Notes under the pieces: model-generated | Seen by the model: the letters and a program-made list of their open reading frames with translations, nothing else | The model's database searches: none | Told to the model about the DNA's origin: nothing | Source of the DNA: VBCG01 sp044226535 | GTDB lineage: Bacteria; Pseudomonadota; Gammaproteobacteria; Burkholderiales; Casimicrobiaceae | Assembly (NCBI GenBank): GCA_044226535.1 | Contig: JBGAGT010000016.1 | Span: forward strand, 1-64,000 | DNA: 64,000 nt | Direction: 5' to 3' | Translations under genes and position numbers: made by a program | Shown here: positions 17,493 through 26,731 of the stretch, piece after piece | Position numbering within the stretch: the first letter of the stretch is position 1 | Layout of the letters: each line of letters begins with the position of its first letter

Positions 17493-19282
17493 TGCCGCGG
17501 CGCGAGGTCCATGTAGACGAACTCGGCCTGCAGGATCGGGTGCTTCTTGTAACCCTGCACCCACGGCCACAGCAGCTGGTTGCGCATCCGCGAGCCGCTC
17601 ACCTGCCATGCGCCGTCGACCTGCATCTGCCGCGCCATGTCGATGAAGAGCTTCATGCGCTCCGGCGACTCGATGGGCAGGCGCGTCGACGCCTCGTAGA
17701 GCTTGTCGAAGGCGGGGGACTGGTAGCAGCCGTTGTTGCTCTGCCCGGTGTTGGGCCCATAGAGCAGCTGCATGAAGTTGTCGGCGTCGGGCCAGTCGGC
17801 CGTCCACGCCGCGCCCCACATCATGAGATGGCAGGCCTTCGCCGCCTTGAGGTGGTCGGCGAACTTGCTGATGACGAAATCGATGCGGATGCCGATCGCG
17901 TCCATCGACTTCTTCCACAGCTCGCTGAACTCGCGCTCGATCGCCGTCGAGCCCGTGGCGTAGCTCAACACCAGCGGGCTGCCGTCGGGCATGGTGCGCC
18001 AGCCGTCGGCGCCCTTCCTGTAGCCGAAGTGGTCGAGCAGCTTGTTGGCGAGCTCGGGGTCGTGCTGGTCGACTGCGACGTAGTTGGGGTCGTAGCCGAC
18101 CACGCCCGGCGGCACCGGCATGCCGATGGCGCGCATCTGTCCCTTGCGCACCACGCGCCGCTCCTCCTCGTCGCGGTAGGCCATCGAGATGGCGCGGCGC
18201 AGCGCGATCTTGTCGGGCGTGTAGCCGCCGACGATCGGGTCCTTGAAGTTGTAGAAGGTATAGGTGACGTCGAGGTCGTTGGCGCGGTAGAGCGAGATGT
18301 GCTTCGCGGCGAGCTCGGGGAGCAGCGTGCCGTCGGGGGTGATCGCCCGCGCGATGAAGCCGAGCGGCACGTTGAGCAGGTCGAGCTGCTGCTGCTGGAA
18401 GGCCAGCCAGCGCGACTGGTCCTCGTCCATCACGGCGATCTCCACGCGCCCGATGCGCGGCATGGTCTTGCCCTTCATGTCCTTCACCAGCGCGGCGTCC
18501 CATTCGGGGCTTTCGGTGCTCGGCGCGAAGTCCCAGGTGAAGCCGCGGAAGCCCGGGTTGGCGTCGAGCACCATCTTCGAGCCGCGCTTCCATTGCTTGA
18601 GGATGTAGGGTCCCGAGCCCACCGGGTGGCCCATGGTGTCGGAAGCGTAGGCCTCGATCACTTCGCGCGCGACCGCGCCCATCGGCACGTGCGCGACCGC
18701 GTACAGGAACATGAAGTCGGTGCGCAGCAGCGTGATCTTGAGCGTGTAGCGGTCGGGCGTCGAAAGGCCGGGGATGTCCTCGTCGTACTTGAACGTGCCG
18801 GTCTTCCTGGCGGCGGCAATCGCGGCGTCGAGGCCCTCGATGCGGTTCTCGACGACGAACGCCCAGGGCGAGCGGTTCGCCGGGTCGGCGACGCGCTTCC
18901 AGCTGTAGACGAAGTCCTCCGCCGTCAGCTCGCGCTTCTTGCCCTTGAACGCGGGATCGTCGGCGAAGTAGATGCCCTTCCTGATGTGGAAGGTGTAGAC
19001 ACGCCCGTCGGCCGAGACCTCGGGCATCGACTCGGCGGCCATGGGCACGAGCTTCGCCGGGCGCGCGAGGTAGTCGTAGGTGAGGAGGCGGTCGAAGATC
19101 GCCTCGTTGACCAGGTTGGAGTAGAGGTCCGACACCTTGGCGGGGTCGAATCCCGTCTCCCCGCTGGGGATGACGATGTGCAGGACCTTCGCGGGGTCGG
19201 CGGCGGCAAGGGCACCGCTGGCGGCGATCGCCGCGAACAATGCGACGAGCGCCCGTTTACGCGGGGCGAACCAGCCGAACAT
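17489..19282 (-). CDS. Peptide ABC transporter substrate-binding protein (family 5), first copy
   Basis: The 597-residue binding protein is the first gene of the importer operon. I start it at 19282 (MFGWFAPRKRALVALF) because GAGG lies just upstream and a signal peptide follows at once, ending GALAAA; the open frame extends to 19510 over the divergent gene. The SBP_bac_5 body shows VIPSGETGFDPAKVSDLYSN, YTFHIRKGIYFADDPAFKGK and HPVGSGPYILKQW. Two tandem family-5 binding proteins sharing one permease pair suggest a widened substrate range. Confidence 0.92.
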   Translation of the reverse strand: MFGWFAPRKRALVALFAAIAASGALAAADPAKVLHIVIPSGETGFDPAKVSDLYSNLVNEAIFDRLLTYDYLARPAKLVPMAAESMPEVSADGRVYTFHIRKGIYFADDPAFKGKKRELTAEDFVYSWKRVADPANRSPWAFVVENRIEGLDAAIAAARKTGTFKYDEDIPGLSTPDRYTLKITLLRTDFMFLYAVAHVPMGAVAREVIEAYASDTMGHPVGSGPYILKQWKRGSKMVLDANPGFRGFTWDFAPSTESPEWDAALVKDMKGKTMPRIGRVEIAVMDEDQSRWLAFQQQQLDLLNVPLGFIARAITPDGTLLPELAAKHISLYRANDLDVTYTFYNFKDPIVGGYTPDKIALRRAISMAYRDEEERRVVRKGQMRAIGMPVPPGVVGYDPNYVAVDQHDPELANKLLDHFGYRKGADGWRTMPDGSPLVLSYATGSTAIEREFSELWKKSMDAIGIRIDFVISKFADHLKAAKACHLMMWGAAWTADWPDADNFMQLLYGPNTGQSNNGCYQSPAFDKLYEASTRLPIESPERMKLFIDMARQMQVDGAWQVSGSRMRNQLLWPWVQGYKKHPILQAEFVYMDLAPRQ

Positions 19283-19334
19283 CCCTGTCCTCGAATGAAA
19301 AAGCGGCGCATAGTACCATTTCCGATACACCCTC

Positions 19335-19907
19335 ATGTCGCGCCAATTCTTCCGGCGGATCGCCGCCCGTTTCGAGCCGGCGACCGCGCGGATCACCGGC
19401 AATCCCTGGGTTCGGAAGTACCTTCCGGCGCTCGCCGATCCCGACCTCTGGTATTTCAACCGCCGCTCGACGGCGCGCGGGGTGGCGATCGGCCTCTTGT
19501 GCGGCCTCATACCCGGCCCGCTGCAGGCGCTGGGCTCGGGCGCGCTGTGCCTCGTGTTCCGTGGGAATTTCCCGCTGGCGGTGCTGACGACCTTCTATAC
19601 CAATCCGCTGACCATCGTGCCGCTGTATGTTGTCGCCTACGAATACGGCCGCTTGTTCGTGCCCTCGGCGGCCGGCACCGTCCGTCCCGGCCCGCCGGAC
19701 TTCGCCTTCGACCCGGCCGGCTTCCAATCGTTCCTGCACTGGGCGGGCTCGCTCGGCGCGCCGCTGGCCGTGGGCCTTCCGCTGCTGGCCTTCACGCTCG
19801 CCGCGATCGGCTACGTCTGCGTGCTGGGCTGGTGGCGATGGGACGTGCTGCGCGCATGGCGGCGGCGATCGGCCTCGCGCGCGGGCCGATCGGCGGGCGC
19901 GCGATGA
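19335..19907 (+). CDS. DUF2062 domain membrane protein
   Basis: The 190-residue protein matches the DUF2062 plan: a basic N-terminus, then RGVAIGLLCGLIPGPLQALGSGALCLVFRGNFPLAVLTTFYTNPLT, in which the GxxxGxxP and TNPLT patterns are characteristic, and two further membrane segments. The function of the family is unknown. It diverges from the importer operon across only 52 bp, so the promoters of the two must be very close. The last 20 residues are Arg/Ala-rich. Confidence 0.85.
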   Translation: MSRQFFRRIAARFEPATARITGNPWVRKYLPALADPDLWYFNRRSTARGVAIGLLCGLIPGPLQALGSGALCLVFRGNFPLAVLTTFYTNPLTIVPLYVVAYEYGRLFVPSAAGTVRPGPPDFAFDPAGFQSFLHWAGSLGAPLAVGLPLLAFTLAAIGYVCVLGWWRWDVLRAWRRRSASRAGRSAGAR

Positions 19908-19968
19908 GCGCGCAGGGGCGCCCCAGGCGCGAAACGATCTCGACGCGCGAAGCGCGGCGAAGGGTCCG

Positions 19969-20619
<651 letters not shown>

Positions 20620-20649
20620 GCCGCCCTGCGAGGCCGCTCCGGCAGGCCG

Positions 20650-21387
20650 CTACTGGCGCAGCGCGCCGTCGACGAGGTGCAGCGTGCGCCCTGCCCGCGC
20701 GGCGAGGTCGGGATCGTGCGTGACGATCACGAGGCTCGTGCGCTCGCCGGCGTTGAGCTCGAGCATCAAGTCGAACACGGCGTCGGCGGTGCGGCGGTCG
20801 AGGTTGCCGGTGGGCTCGTCGGCCAGCACGCAGCGCGGGGTCGTCACCAGCGCGCGGGCCAGCGCCACGCGCTGGCGCTCGCCGCCCGACAACTCGCCCG
20901 GCCGGTGCTTCAGGCGATGCGCGAGGCCGACGCGGCCGAGGAGCTCGGAAGCACGCTGCTGCACCTCCGCCCTGGGCATGCGCCGGATGGTGAGCGGCAT
21001 CGCCACGTTCTCGACCGCGGTGAACTCGGGCAAGAGATGGTGGAATTGGTAGATGAAGCCCAGCGCGCGGTTGCGCACGCGCCCGCGCTCGGCCTCGGGC
21101 AGCGTCGAGAACGGCGAACCCTCGATGCACACCTCGCCGGCGCTCGGCGCGTCGAGGCCGCCCAGGAGGTGCAGCAGCGTGCTCTTGCCCGAGCCCGACG
21201 CCCCGACGATGGCGATGCGCTCGCCGCGCGCCACCGCGAGGTCGACCCCCGACAGCACCTCGACGTCCTGCGGCCCCGTCGTGTAGGTCTTGGCGAGGCC
21301 GCTGCAGGCGATCACGGCCGCCTCGGCGGCCCCGGCGGCGCGGCCGGCTGCGGGCATCCCGCCCGTGGCTGTGGCGGCGTCACTCAT
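20650..21387 (-). CDS. lolD: Lipoprotein-releasing ABC transporter ATP-binding protein LolD
   Basis: The 245-residue ATPase powers release of lipoproteins from the inner membrane to LolA. Walker A is GASGSGKS, the signature is LSGGERQRVALARAL, Walker B is CVLADEPTGNLD, and IYQFHHLLPEFTAVEN is typical of the LolD/MacB subfamily. It overlaps the lolC stop by 8 bp. The N-terminal 25 residues are an extra Ala/Gly-rich stretch, and the true start may be a little further in. Confidence 0.93.
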   Translation of the reverse strand: MSDAATATGGMPAAGRAAGAAEAAVIACSGLAKTYTTGPQDVEVLSGVDLAVARGERIAIVGASGSGKSTLLHLLGGLDAPSAGEVCIEGSPFSTLPEAERGRVRNRALGFIYQFHHLLPEFTAVENVAMPLTIRRMPRAEVQQRASELLGRVGLAHRLKHRPGELSGGERQRVALARALVTTPRCVLADEPTGNLDRRTADAVFDLMLELNAGERTSLVIVTHDPDLAARAGRTLHLVDGALRQ

Positions 21388-22627
21388 AGCGCAGCGCCTC
21401 CGCGGGGTTGACGCGCGCGGCCTTGAAGCTCGGGTAGATCGTCGCCAGCAGCGCGAGCCCCAGCGCGATGACGGCGATCGTGACGACGTCGCCGCGCTGC
21501 AGCTGCGAGGGCAGCTCGCTGATGTAGTAGATCGACTTGTCGAGGAAGGTGACGCCGAGCACGCGCTCGATGGCGGGCACCACCGTGCCGATGTTGAGCG
21601 CCAGCAGGATGCCGCCCGCCACGCCGGTCGCCGTGCCGATGATCCCGATCAGCGCGCCCTGGATCACGAAGATCAGCATGATCGACGCGGGCGAGGCACC
21701 GAGCGTGCGCAGGATGGCGATGTCGGCCTGCTTGTCGGTGACGAGCATGATCTGCGCCGACACGATGTTGAAGGCGGCGACCGCGACGATCAGCGTGAGG
21801 ATGATGAACATCACGCGCTTCTCCATCTGCACGGCACGGAAGAAGTTGGCGTGCGACATGGTCCAGTCGCGGATCTCGGCGTCCTGCGGCAGCGTGCGCA
21901 GCAGGCCCAGCGCGACCTCGCGCGCGGCGAACATGTCGTCGAGCTTGAGCCGGATGCCCGAGACGCCGTCGACGCGGTAGAGCTTCTGCGCATCCTCGAG
22001 GTCGATGAACGCGAGCCCGCTGTCGAACTCGTACATGCCGACCTCGAAGATCCCCACCACGGTGAACTGCCGGATGCGCGGCAGCGTGCCCGCCGGCGTG
22101 ACGGTCCCCTGCGGCGTGATCGCGACGACGCTGTCGCCCACGCCCACGCGCAGCGCCTGCGCGAGCTCGGAGCCCAGCACGATGCCGAACGACCCGGGCT
22201 TGAGCGCGGCGAAGCTTCCCGACTTCATGTGGCGGCCGATGTCGGCGACGGTGTCCTCGAGCGCGGGATCGACGCCGCGCACCAGCACGCCGCGGTTCAC
22301 CTCGCCCGCCGAGAGCATCGCCTGGCCCGCGACGAAGGGCGCCGCCGCGATGACGCGCGGGTCGGCGCGCGACAGCGTGGCGATGCCCTGCCAGTCGGCG
22401 AGGCTCGGCACGCCCCGCACCTCGATGTGCGAGGCGACCGACAGGATGCGGTTGCGCAGCTCGTCCTGGAAGCCGTTCATCACCGACAGCACGACGATCA
22501 GCGCCGCCACGCCGAGCGCGATGCCGGCCATCGACATCAGCGCGATGAACGAGATGAAGGTGTTGCGCGACGCGCCCTTGCGGGTGCGGACGTAGCGCAG
22601 GCCGACGCCGAATTCGTAGGCGGCCAC
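21380..22627 (-). CDS. lolC: Lipoprotein-releasing ABC transporter permease LolC/LolE
   Basis: The 415-residue permease works with LolD to extract lipoproteins. I start it at a GTG (22627), reading VAAYEFGVGLRYVRTRKG, because the family begins with this pattern and GGGGGG lies just upstream; the frame is open to 22741. It has one N-terminal membrane helix (about 25-48), a periplasmic MacB-like domain and three C-terminal helices with ADIAILRTLGASPASI. Only one permease gene is present next to lolD, as is common in betaproteobacteria. A -10-like GATAAT lies at 22751-22756 on this strand. Confidence 0.92.
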   Translation of the reverse strand: MAAYEFGVGLRYVRTRKGASRNTFISFIALMSMAGIALGVAALIVVLSVMNGFQDELRNRILSVASHIEVRGVPSLADWQGIATLSRADPRVIAAAPFVAGQAMLSAGEVNRGVLVRGVDPALEDTVADIGRHMKSGSFAALKPGSFGIVLGSELAQALRVGVGDSVVAITPQGTVTPAGTLPRIRQFTVVGIFEVGMYEFDSGLAFIDLEDAQKLYRVDGVSGIRLKLDDMFAAREVALGLLRTLPQDAEIRDWTMSHANFFRAVQMEKRVMFIILTLIVAVAAFNIVSAQIMLVTDKQADIAILRTLGASPASIMLIFVIQGALIGIIGTATGVAGGILLALNIGTVVPAIERVLGVTFLDKSIYYISELPSQLQRGDVVTIAVIALGLALLATIYPSFKAARVNPAEALRYE

Positions 22628-22750
22628 CTCAGCCCCCCGTGAGGCGCGGCGAGGGCGGCGTGGCGTTTCGCGTCGTGTCGGTCGGCATCGGCTGGGGGCG
22701 CGCTTGCGTCCGCGCAAGACGCGAATCGCCACGCATGGCAAGGGCGCGCG

Positions 22751-22770
22751 ATTATCGCACGCGCTACACT
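22751..22770. promoter_or_regulatory. Back-to-back candidate -10 boxes for lolC and the mutase-recJ operon
   Basis: On the minus strand GATAAT (22751-22756) precedes lolC by about 125 bp. On the plus strand TACACT (22765-22770) precedes the gene at 22819 by 48 bp. Neither has a clear -35, so these are weak calls based on position and hexamer only. Confidence 0.3.
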
Positions 22771-22818
22771 GACAGCGCCGTCCGCCGAAAGTGCCCGCGG
22801 CCGCGGCAACCCTCCCGC

Positions 22819-23907
22819 ATGCATCTCATCGTCGTCGTCCCACGCCTGTTCGCCGCGCCTTCGGGCCTGGGCGCCGCGCCGTCGCGCTCGCGCGCGCTGG
22901 CGCGGCTCATGGGCATCGCCGCGCGCCGCCGCGCGGAGGGCGGACTCGAGCAGGCGATGCTCGAGGCCTGCGGCATCGGCGGCCTGTCCTGCGCGTCGCT
23001 GGTGGCGCGCGCGCGCGACACCGGGGACGAGGCCGCGGCGTGGCTCGTGGCCGATCCGGTGGTGCTGGTCGCGGGCATCGACGACGTGCGCATCGCCGCG
23101 CGCGTCGACGACCTCGCCGAAGGCGAGGCGGCTGGATTGCAGCGCACCCTCAACGCGCATTTCGCGCAGGACGGCCTGCGCTTCCTCGGCCCGCCCTGGC
23201 GCTGGCTCGCGGCGATCGACGCCGCACCCGACGCGCGGACCACGCCCACGGCCTCGGCGCTCGGCGCTTCCCTCTGGGCGCACCGGCCGCAGGGTCCCGA
23301 TGCGCGCCGCCTCGAGCGCATCGGCAACGAGGCGCAAATGCTGCTGCATGAGCATCCGGTGAACCTCGCGCGCATCGCGCGGGGGCTCGCGCCGGTCGGT
23401 GGCCTGTGGCTGTGGGGAACGGCGAGCCTGCAGGGCGACCCGGCGCAGGCCAGCGACGCCGGTCCCGTCGAGCTCCGCACCGCGGAGGTCGACCCGGGCG
23501 GCGCCGCATCGGGCGAGCTCCGGGACCTCGTCGAGCTCGCGCGCGGCGTCGCGCTGCATGCGCGCGCCAAGGGCGATCGCGACGCGGCGGTGGCTGCGGC
23601 CGCCCGCACGGCCTCCGGGAGCTCCGGCACGGTCCCCACGCCCGCGGCGCATCCCGTGCGAACCCTGCTGATCGCGGGTGCCGAGCCGCCCGACGCCTTC
23701 GAGCGCGAGGTCCTCGGTCCCGCGGTCGATGCGCTCTGGCACGCTCGCGCGCTCGCGGGCGCAAGCGAGGCGGTGTCGCGGCTGACGCTGGTCGGCAGCG
23801 ACGGCGAAGGCGCCGCGCAGCGCCTCGACGCGCAGCGGCCGACGCTGATGCAACGCGTCGCCGGGCGATGGCGATCGCGTGCGTTCGAACCCGGCGGCAC
23901 GGCATGA
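22819..23907 (+). CDS. Conserved protein upstream of recJ, phosphoglycerate mutase-like (RpfE type)
   Basis: The 362-residue protein starts at 22819 (MHLIVVVPRLFA) and its stop overlaps recJ by 4 bp (ATGA). A gene of this kind, often called phosphoglycerate mutase-like or RpfE-type, commonly precedes recJ in betaproteobacteria. The sequence shows CASLVARAR near the N-terminus, ADPVVLVAGIDDVRI, an NEAQMLLHEHPVN segment and GLWLWGTASL, features of that group. I recall the association but see no proven catalytic motif, so function is left open. A role linked to RecJ is only an inference from coupling. Confidence 0.6.
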   Translation: MHLIVVVPRLFAAPSGLGAAPSRSRALARLMGIAARRRAEGGLEQAMLEACGIGGLSCASLVARARDTGDEAAAWLVADPVVLVAGIDDVRIAARVDDLAEGEAAGLQRTLNAHFAQDGLRFLGPPWRWLAAIDAAPDARTTPTASALGASLWAHRPQGPDARRLERIGNEAQMLLHEHPVNLARIARGLAPVGGLWLWGTASLQGDPAQASDAGPVELRTAEVDPGGAASGELRDLVELARGVALHARAKGDRDAAVAAAARTASGSSGTVPTPAAHPVRTLLIAGAEPPDAFEREVLGPAVDALWHARALAGASEAVSRLTLVGSDGEGAAQRLDAQRPTLMQRVAGRWRSRAFEPGGTA

Positions 23908-25625
23908 CGCGCATCGTCCGCCGGCCGCTCGTCGCACCGCCCGCGGCGCTCGAGGCCGCCGGCGTCCACCCGGTGCTGGCGCGGGTCTATGCCGCGCGCG
24001 GCGTGGCCTCGGCCGCCGAGCTCGACACGGCGTGGTCGGCGCTGCCGCCGCCCGCCTCGATGAAGGGCATCGACGCCGCGGCGCGCCGGCTGGTCGCCGC
24101 GATCGACTCGCACGAGCCCATCGTGGTGGTCGCCGACTACGATGCCGACGGCGCCACCGCCTGCGCGCTGGCGTTGCGCGGCCTCGCCGCGATGGGCGCC
24201 GACATCGGCTTCGTGGTGCCCAACCGCTTCGTCTACGGCTACGGCCTCACGCCGGCCATCGTCGAGCTCGCGGCCGCGCGCGCACCCGGGCTGATCGTCA
24301 CCGTCGACAACGGCATCGCCAGCATCGAAGGCGTCGAGGCCGCGGCCGCGCGCGGCATCGACGTGCTGGTGACCGACCACCATCTTCCCGGCCCGGTGCT
24401 GCCGCGCGCCGCGGTCATCGTCGACCCCAACCAGCCGGGCTGCGGCTTTCCTTCGCGCAACCTCGCCGGCGTCGGCGTGATGTACTACGTGCTGATGGCG
24501 ACGCGCGCCCTGCTGCGCGCGCGCGGCACGCCTTCGTCGATCGGCCGCCTGCCCAACCTCGCCGCGCTCGCCGACCTCGTGGCGCTCGGCACCGTCGCCG
24601 ACGTGGTTCCGCTCGACGCGGTGAACCGCGTGCTGGTGGCGCAGGGCCTTTCGCGCATCCGCGCGGGGCGCGCGCAGCCCGGCATCCGCGCGCTGCTCGA
24701 GGTCGCGGGCCGCGACCCCGCGCACGCCACCGCCGCCGACCTGGGCTACGCCGTCGGGCCGCGGCTCAACGCCGCCGGAAGGCTCGACGACATGAGCGTC
24801 GGCATCCGCTGCCTCGCCAGCGACGACGAGGGCGAGGCGCGCGAGCTCGCCGCGACGCTGGGCAAGCTCAACGACGCGCGGCGCGGCATCGAGGCGGGCA
24901 TGGGCGAGGCGGCCGCGCGCGCCATCGACGCAATCGACCCCGCGCGCTTCGCGGCCTCGGCGTCGATCTGCCTCGCCGACGCGAGCTGGCACCAGGGCGT
25001 GGTGGGCATCGTCGCCTCGCGCATCAAGGACCGCCACCTCCGCCCCGCCGTGGTCTTCGCGCCCGGCGACCCCGGGGAATGGCGGGGCTCCGCACGCTCG
25101 GTCGAGGGCTTCCACGTGCGCGACGCCCTCGACCGCGTGGCCACCGCGCAACCCGGCCTCGTGCGCCGCTTCGGCGGACACGCCATGGCGGCCGGGGTGA
25201 CCATCGGCGTCGACGACCTCGAGGCCTTCGCGCGGGCCTTCGAGGGCATCGCGCGCGACGCGCTGGGCGACGGCCCGCGGGACCGCAGCCTCGCCACCGA
25301 CGGCGCGCTGGAGGCCGGCGAGCTCACCGCCGCGCTGGCCGAGGCCATCGAGGGCGCCGTGTGGGGCCAGGGCTTCGCCGCGCCGGCCTTCGAAGGCGCC
25401 TTCGAGCTGCTCGCCCAGCGCATCGTCGGCGAGCGCCACAGCGCGCTGACCCTGAAGGCGCCGGGCCTGCGGCTGCGCGCCATGCTGTTCAACCGCGCCG
25501 AGCCCCTGCCCCCGCGGCTGCGCGCGGTGTACCGGCCGGTGCTGAACCGCTTCCGCGGCGAGGCGGCACTGGAGCTCGTCGTCGAGCATTGGGAGCCCCT
25601 CGACGCGGGCGCAGCATCGGCCTGA
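23904..25625 (+). CDS. recJ: Single-stranded-DNA-specific 5'-3' exonuclease RecJ
   Basis: The 573-residue protein degrades single-stranded DNA in recombination and mismatch repair. The DHH phosphoesterase motifs are present: DYDADG at residues 78-83, VDNG at about 134, DHH at 158-160 and DPN soon after. The DHHA1 domain shows SWHQGVVGIVASRI and RFGGHAMAAG, followed by a C-terminal OB-like domain. Length is normal for RecJ. It is translationally coupled to the upstream gene. Confidence 0.95.
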   Translation: MTRIVRRPLVAPPAALEAAGVHPVLARVYAARGVASAAELDTAWSALPPPASMKGIDAAARRLVAAIDSHEPIVVVADYDADGATACALALRGLAAMGADIGFVVPNRFVYGYGLTPAIVELAAARAPGLIVTVDNGIASIEGVEAAAARGIDVLVTDHHLPGPVLPRAAVIVDPNQPGCGFPSRNLAGVGVMYYVLMATRALLRARGTPSSIGRLPNLAALADLVALGTVADVVPLDAVNRVLVAQGLSRIRAGRAQPGIRALLEVAGRDPAHATAADLGYAVGPRLNAAGRLDDMSVGIRCLASDDEGEARELAATLGKLNDARRGIEAGMGEAAARAIDAIDPARFAASASICLADASWHQGVVGIVASRIKDRHLRPAVVFAPGDPGEWRGSARSVEGFHVRDALDRVATAQPGLVRRFGGHAMAAGVTIGVDDLEAFARAFEGIARDALGDGPRDRSLATDGALEAGELTAALAEAIEGAVWGQGFAAPAFEGAFELLAQRIVGERHSALTLKAPGLRLRAMLFNRAEPLPPRLRAVYRPVLNRFRGEAALELVVEHWEPLDAGAASA

Positions 25626-25745
25626 CCCCGATCCGGGTGGGCTAATTGGAGGCGAAACTCAGGTTCAATCCTAATCCATTGATTATACGAGTTGTTTTTT
25701 CACAACCCGGCAAGCGCCGCTCGCCCGCGGCGTGCTCCCGGCTGC

Positions 25746-25772
25746 TTGTGCGTCGCAAAAAAAGATTAGAAT
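25746..25772 (+). promoter_or_regulatory. Candidate promoter of the SDR gene
   Basis: TTGTGC (25746-25751) and TAGAAT (25767-25772) are separated by 15 bp including a run of seven A. The surrounding 25646-25817 interval is much richer in AT than anything nearby. A 5-bp inverted repeat (GTTGT with ACAAC around a T-run) lies near 25691-25706 but is too short to call a terminator of recJ. Confidence 0.4.
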
Positions 25773-25817
25773 GGATAAGTTTGGCCACCGGCCAGGATTC
25801 GGACAAGGCAGGACACG

Positions 25818-26558
25818 ATGCGACTGCAGGACAAGGTTTCCATCATCACCGGCGGGGGCCAGGGCATCGGTCGCGCGACCTCCGTGAAGTTCGCCAAGGA
25901 GGGCTCGCGGGTCGCGGTCTGCGACATCAACCTCGCGCACGCCGAAGACACGGCCGCCGAGATCCGCGGCACCGGCGGCATGGCGAAGGCCTACGCCATC
26001 GACGTCACCGACAAGGCCAGCATCGCGCGCATGGTCGAGGCCGTCATGGCCGAGTGGGGACGCATCGACACGCTGGTCAACAACGCGGGCATCGTGCAGG
26101 ACGCGCGGCTCGCCAAGATGACCGACGAGCAGTTCGAGCGCGTGATCGACGTCAACCTGAAGGGTGTCTACAACTGCACCAAGGCCGTGGTCGACATCAT
26201 GCTGGCGCAGAACTCGGGCTGCATCCTCAACGCCTCGTCGATCGTCGGCCTGTACGGCAACTTCGGCCAGACCAACTACGCCGCGACCAAGTTCGGCGTG
26301 ATCGGCATGGTCAAGACCTGGGCACGCGAGCTCGGCGCCAAGGGCATCCGCGCCAACGCCATCTGCCCGGGCTTCATCGAGACGCCCATCCTCGCGGCGA
26401 TGCCCGAGAAGGTGCTCACCATGATCCGCGAGAAGGTGCCGATGGGCCGCCTTGGCCGCCCCGAGGAAATCGCCAACACCTACGCCTGGCTCGCCTCCGA
26501 CGAAGCCTCCTACATCAACGGCGCGGTGATCGAGGTCTCGGGCGGCGTCACCATCTAG
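25818..26558 (+). CDS. SDR family oxidoreductase, FabG-like
   Basis: The 246-residue protein is a classical short-chain dehydrogenase/reductase using NAD(P)H. The cofactor motif TGGGQGIG is at residues 11-18, NNAG at 88-91, and the catalytic set is S140/S141, Y154 and K158 (YAATK). The C-terminal PEEIANTYAWLASDEASYINGAVIEVSGG is typical of FabG-like 3-oxoacyl reductases. Lack of other fatty-acid genes nearby means it could equally be another SDR with a different substrate. It is monocistronic, with its own AT-rich promoter region. Confidence 0.9.
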   Translation: MRLQDKVSIITGGGQGIGRATSVKFAKEGSRVAVCDINLAHAEDTAAEIRGTGGMAKAYAIDVTDKASIARMVEAVMAEWGRIDTLVNNAGIVQDARLAKMTDEQFERVIDVNLKGVYNCTKAVVDIMLAQNSGCILNASSIVGLYGNFGQTNYAATKFGVIGMVKTWARELGAKGIRANAICPGFIETPILAAMPEKVLTMIREKVPMGRLGRPEEIANTYAWLASDEASYINGAVIEVSGGVTI

Positions 26559-26680
26559 CGGGGTCCCCGCTTTCGCGGGGATGACGATTGCGGGGATGAC
26601 GTCCCGCCTTCGCGGGGATGATGTCCCGCCTTCACGGGGATGACGTCCCGCCTTCGCGGGGATGACGTCCCGGGTTCCGG
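26559..26680. repeat. Palindrome plus four tandem 22-bp repeats
   Basis: Just after the SDR stop an exact CCCCGCTTTCGCGGGG palindrome with ATGAC (26565-26585) is followed by four head-to-tail 22-bp units beginning CGGGGATGACGTCCCG at 26591, 26613, 26635 and 26657. The first three differ by one or two bases and the fourth decays at its end. The right end of the interval leads into a -10-like TAGCAT (26697-26702) for the next gene. Confidence 0.85.
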
Positions 26681-26731
26681 GCGCGGCGAGCGCTGGTAGC
26701 ATTCGCCATTCGCCCCGAAGGAACCCGCACC

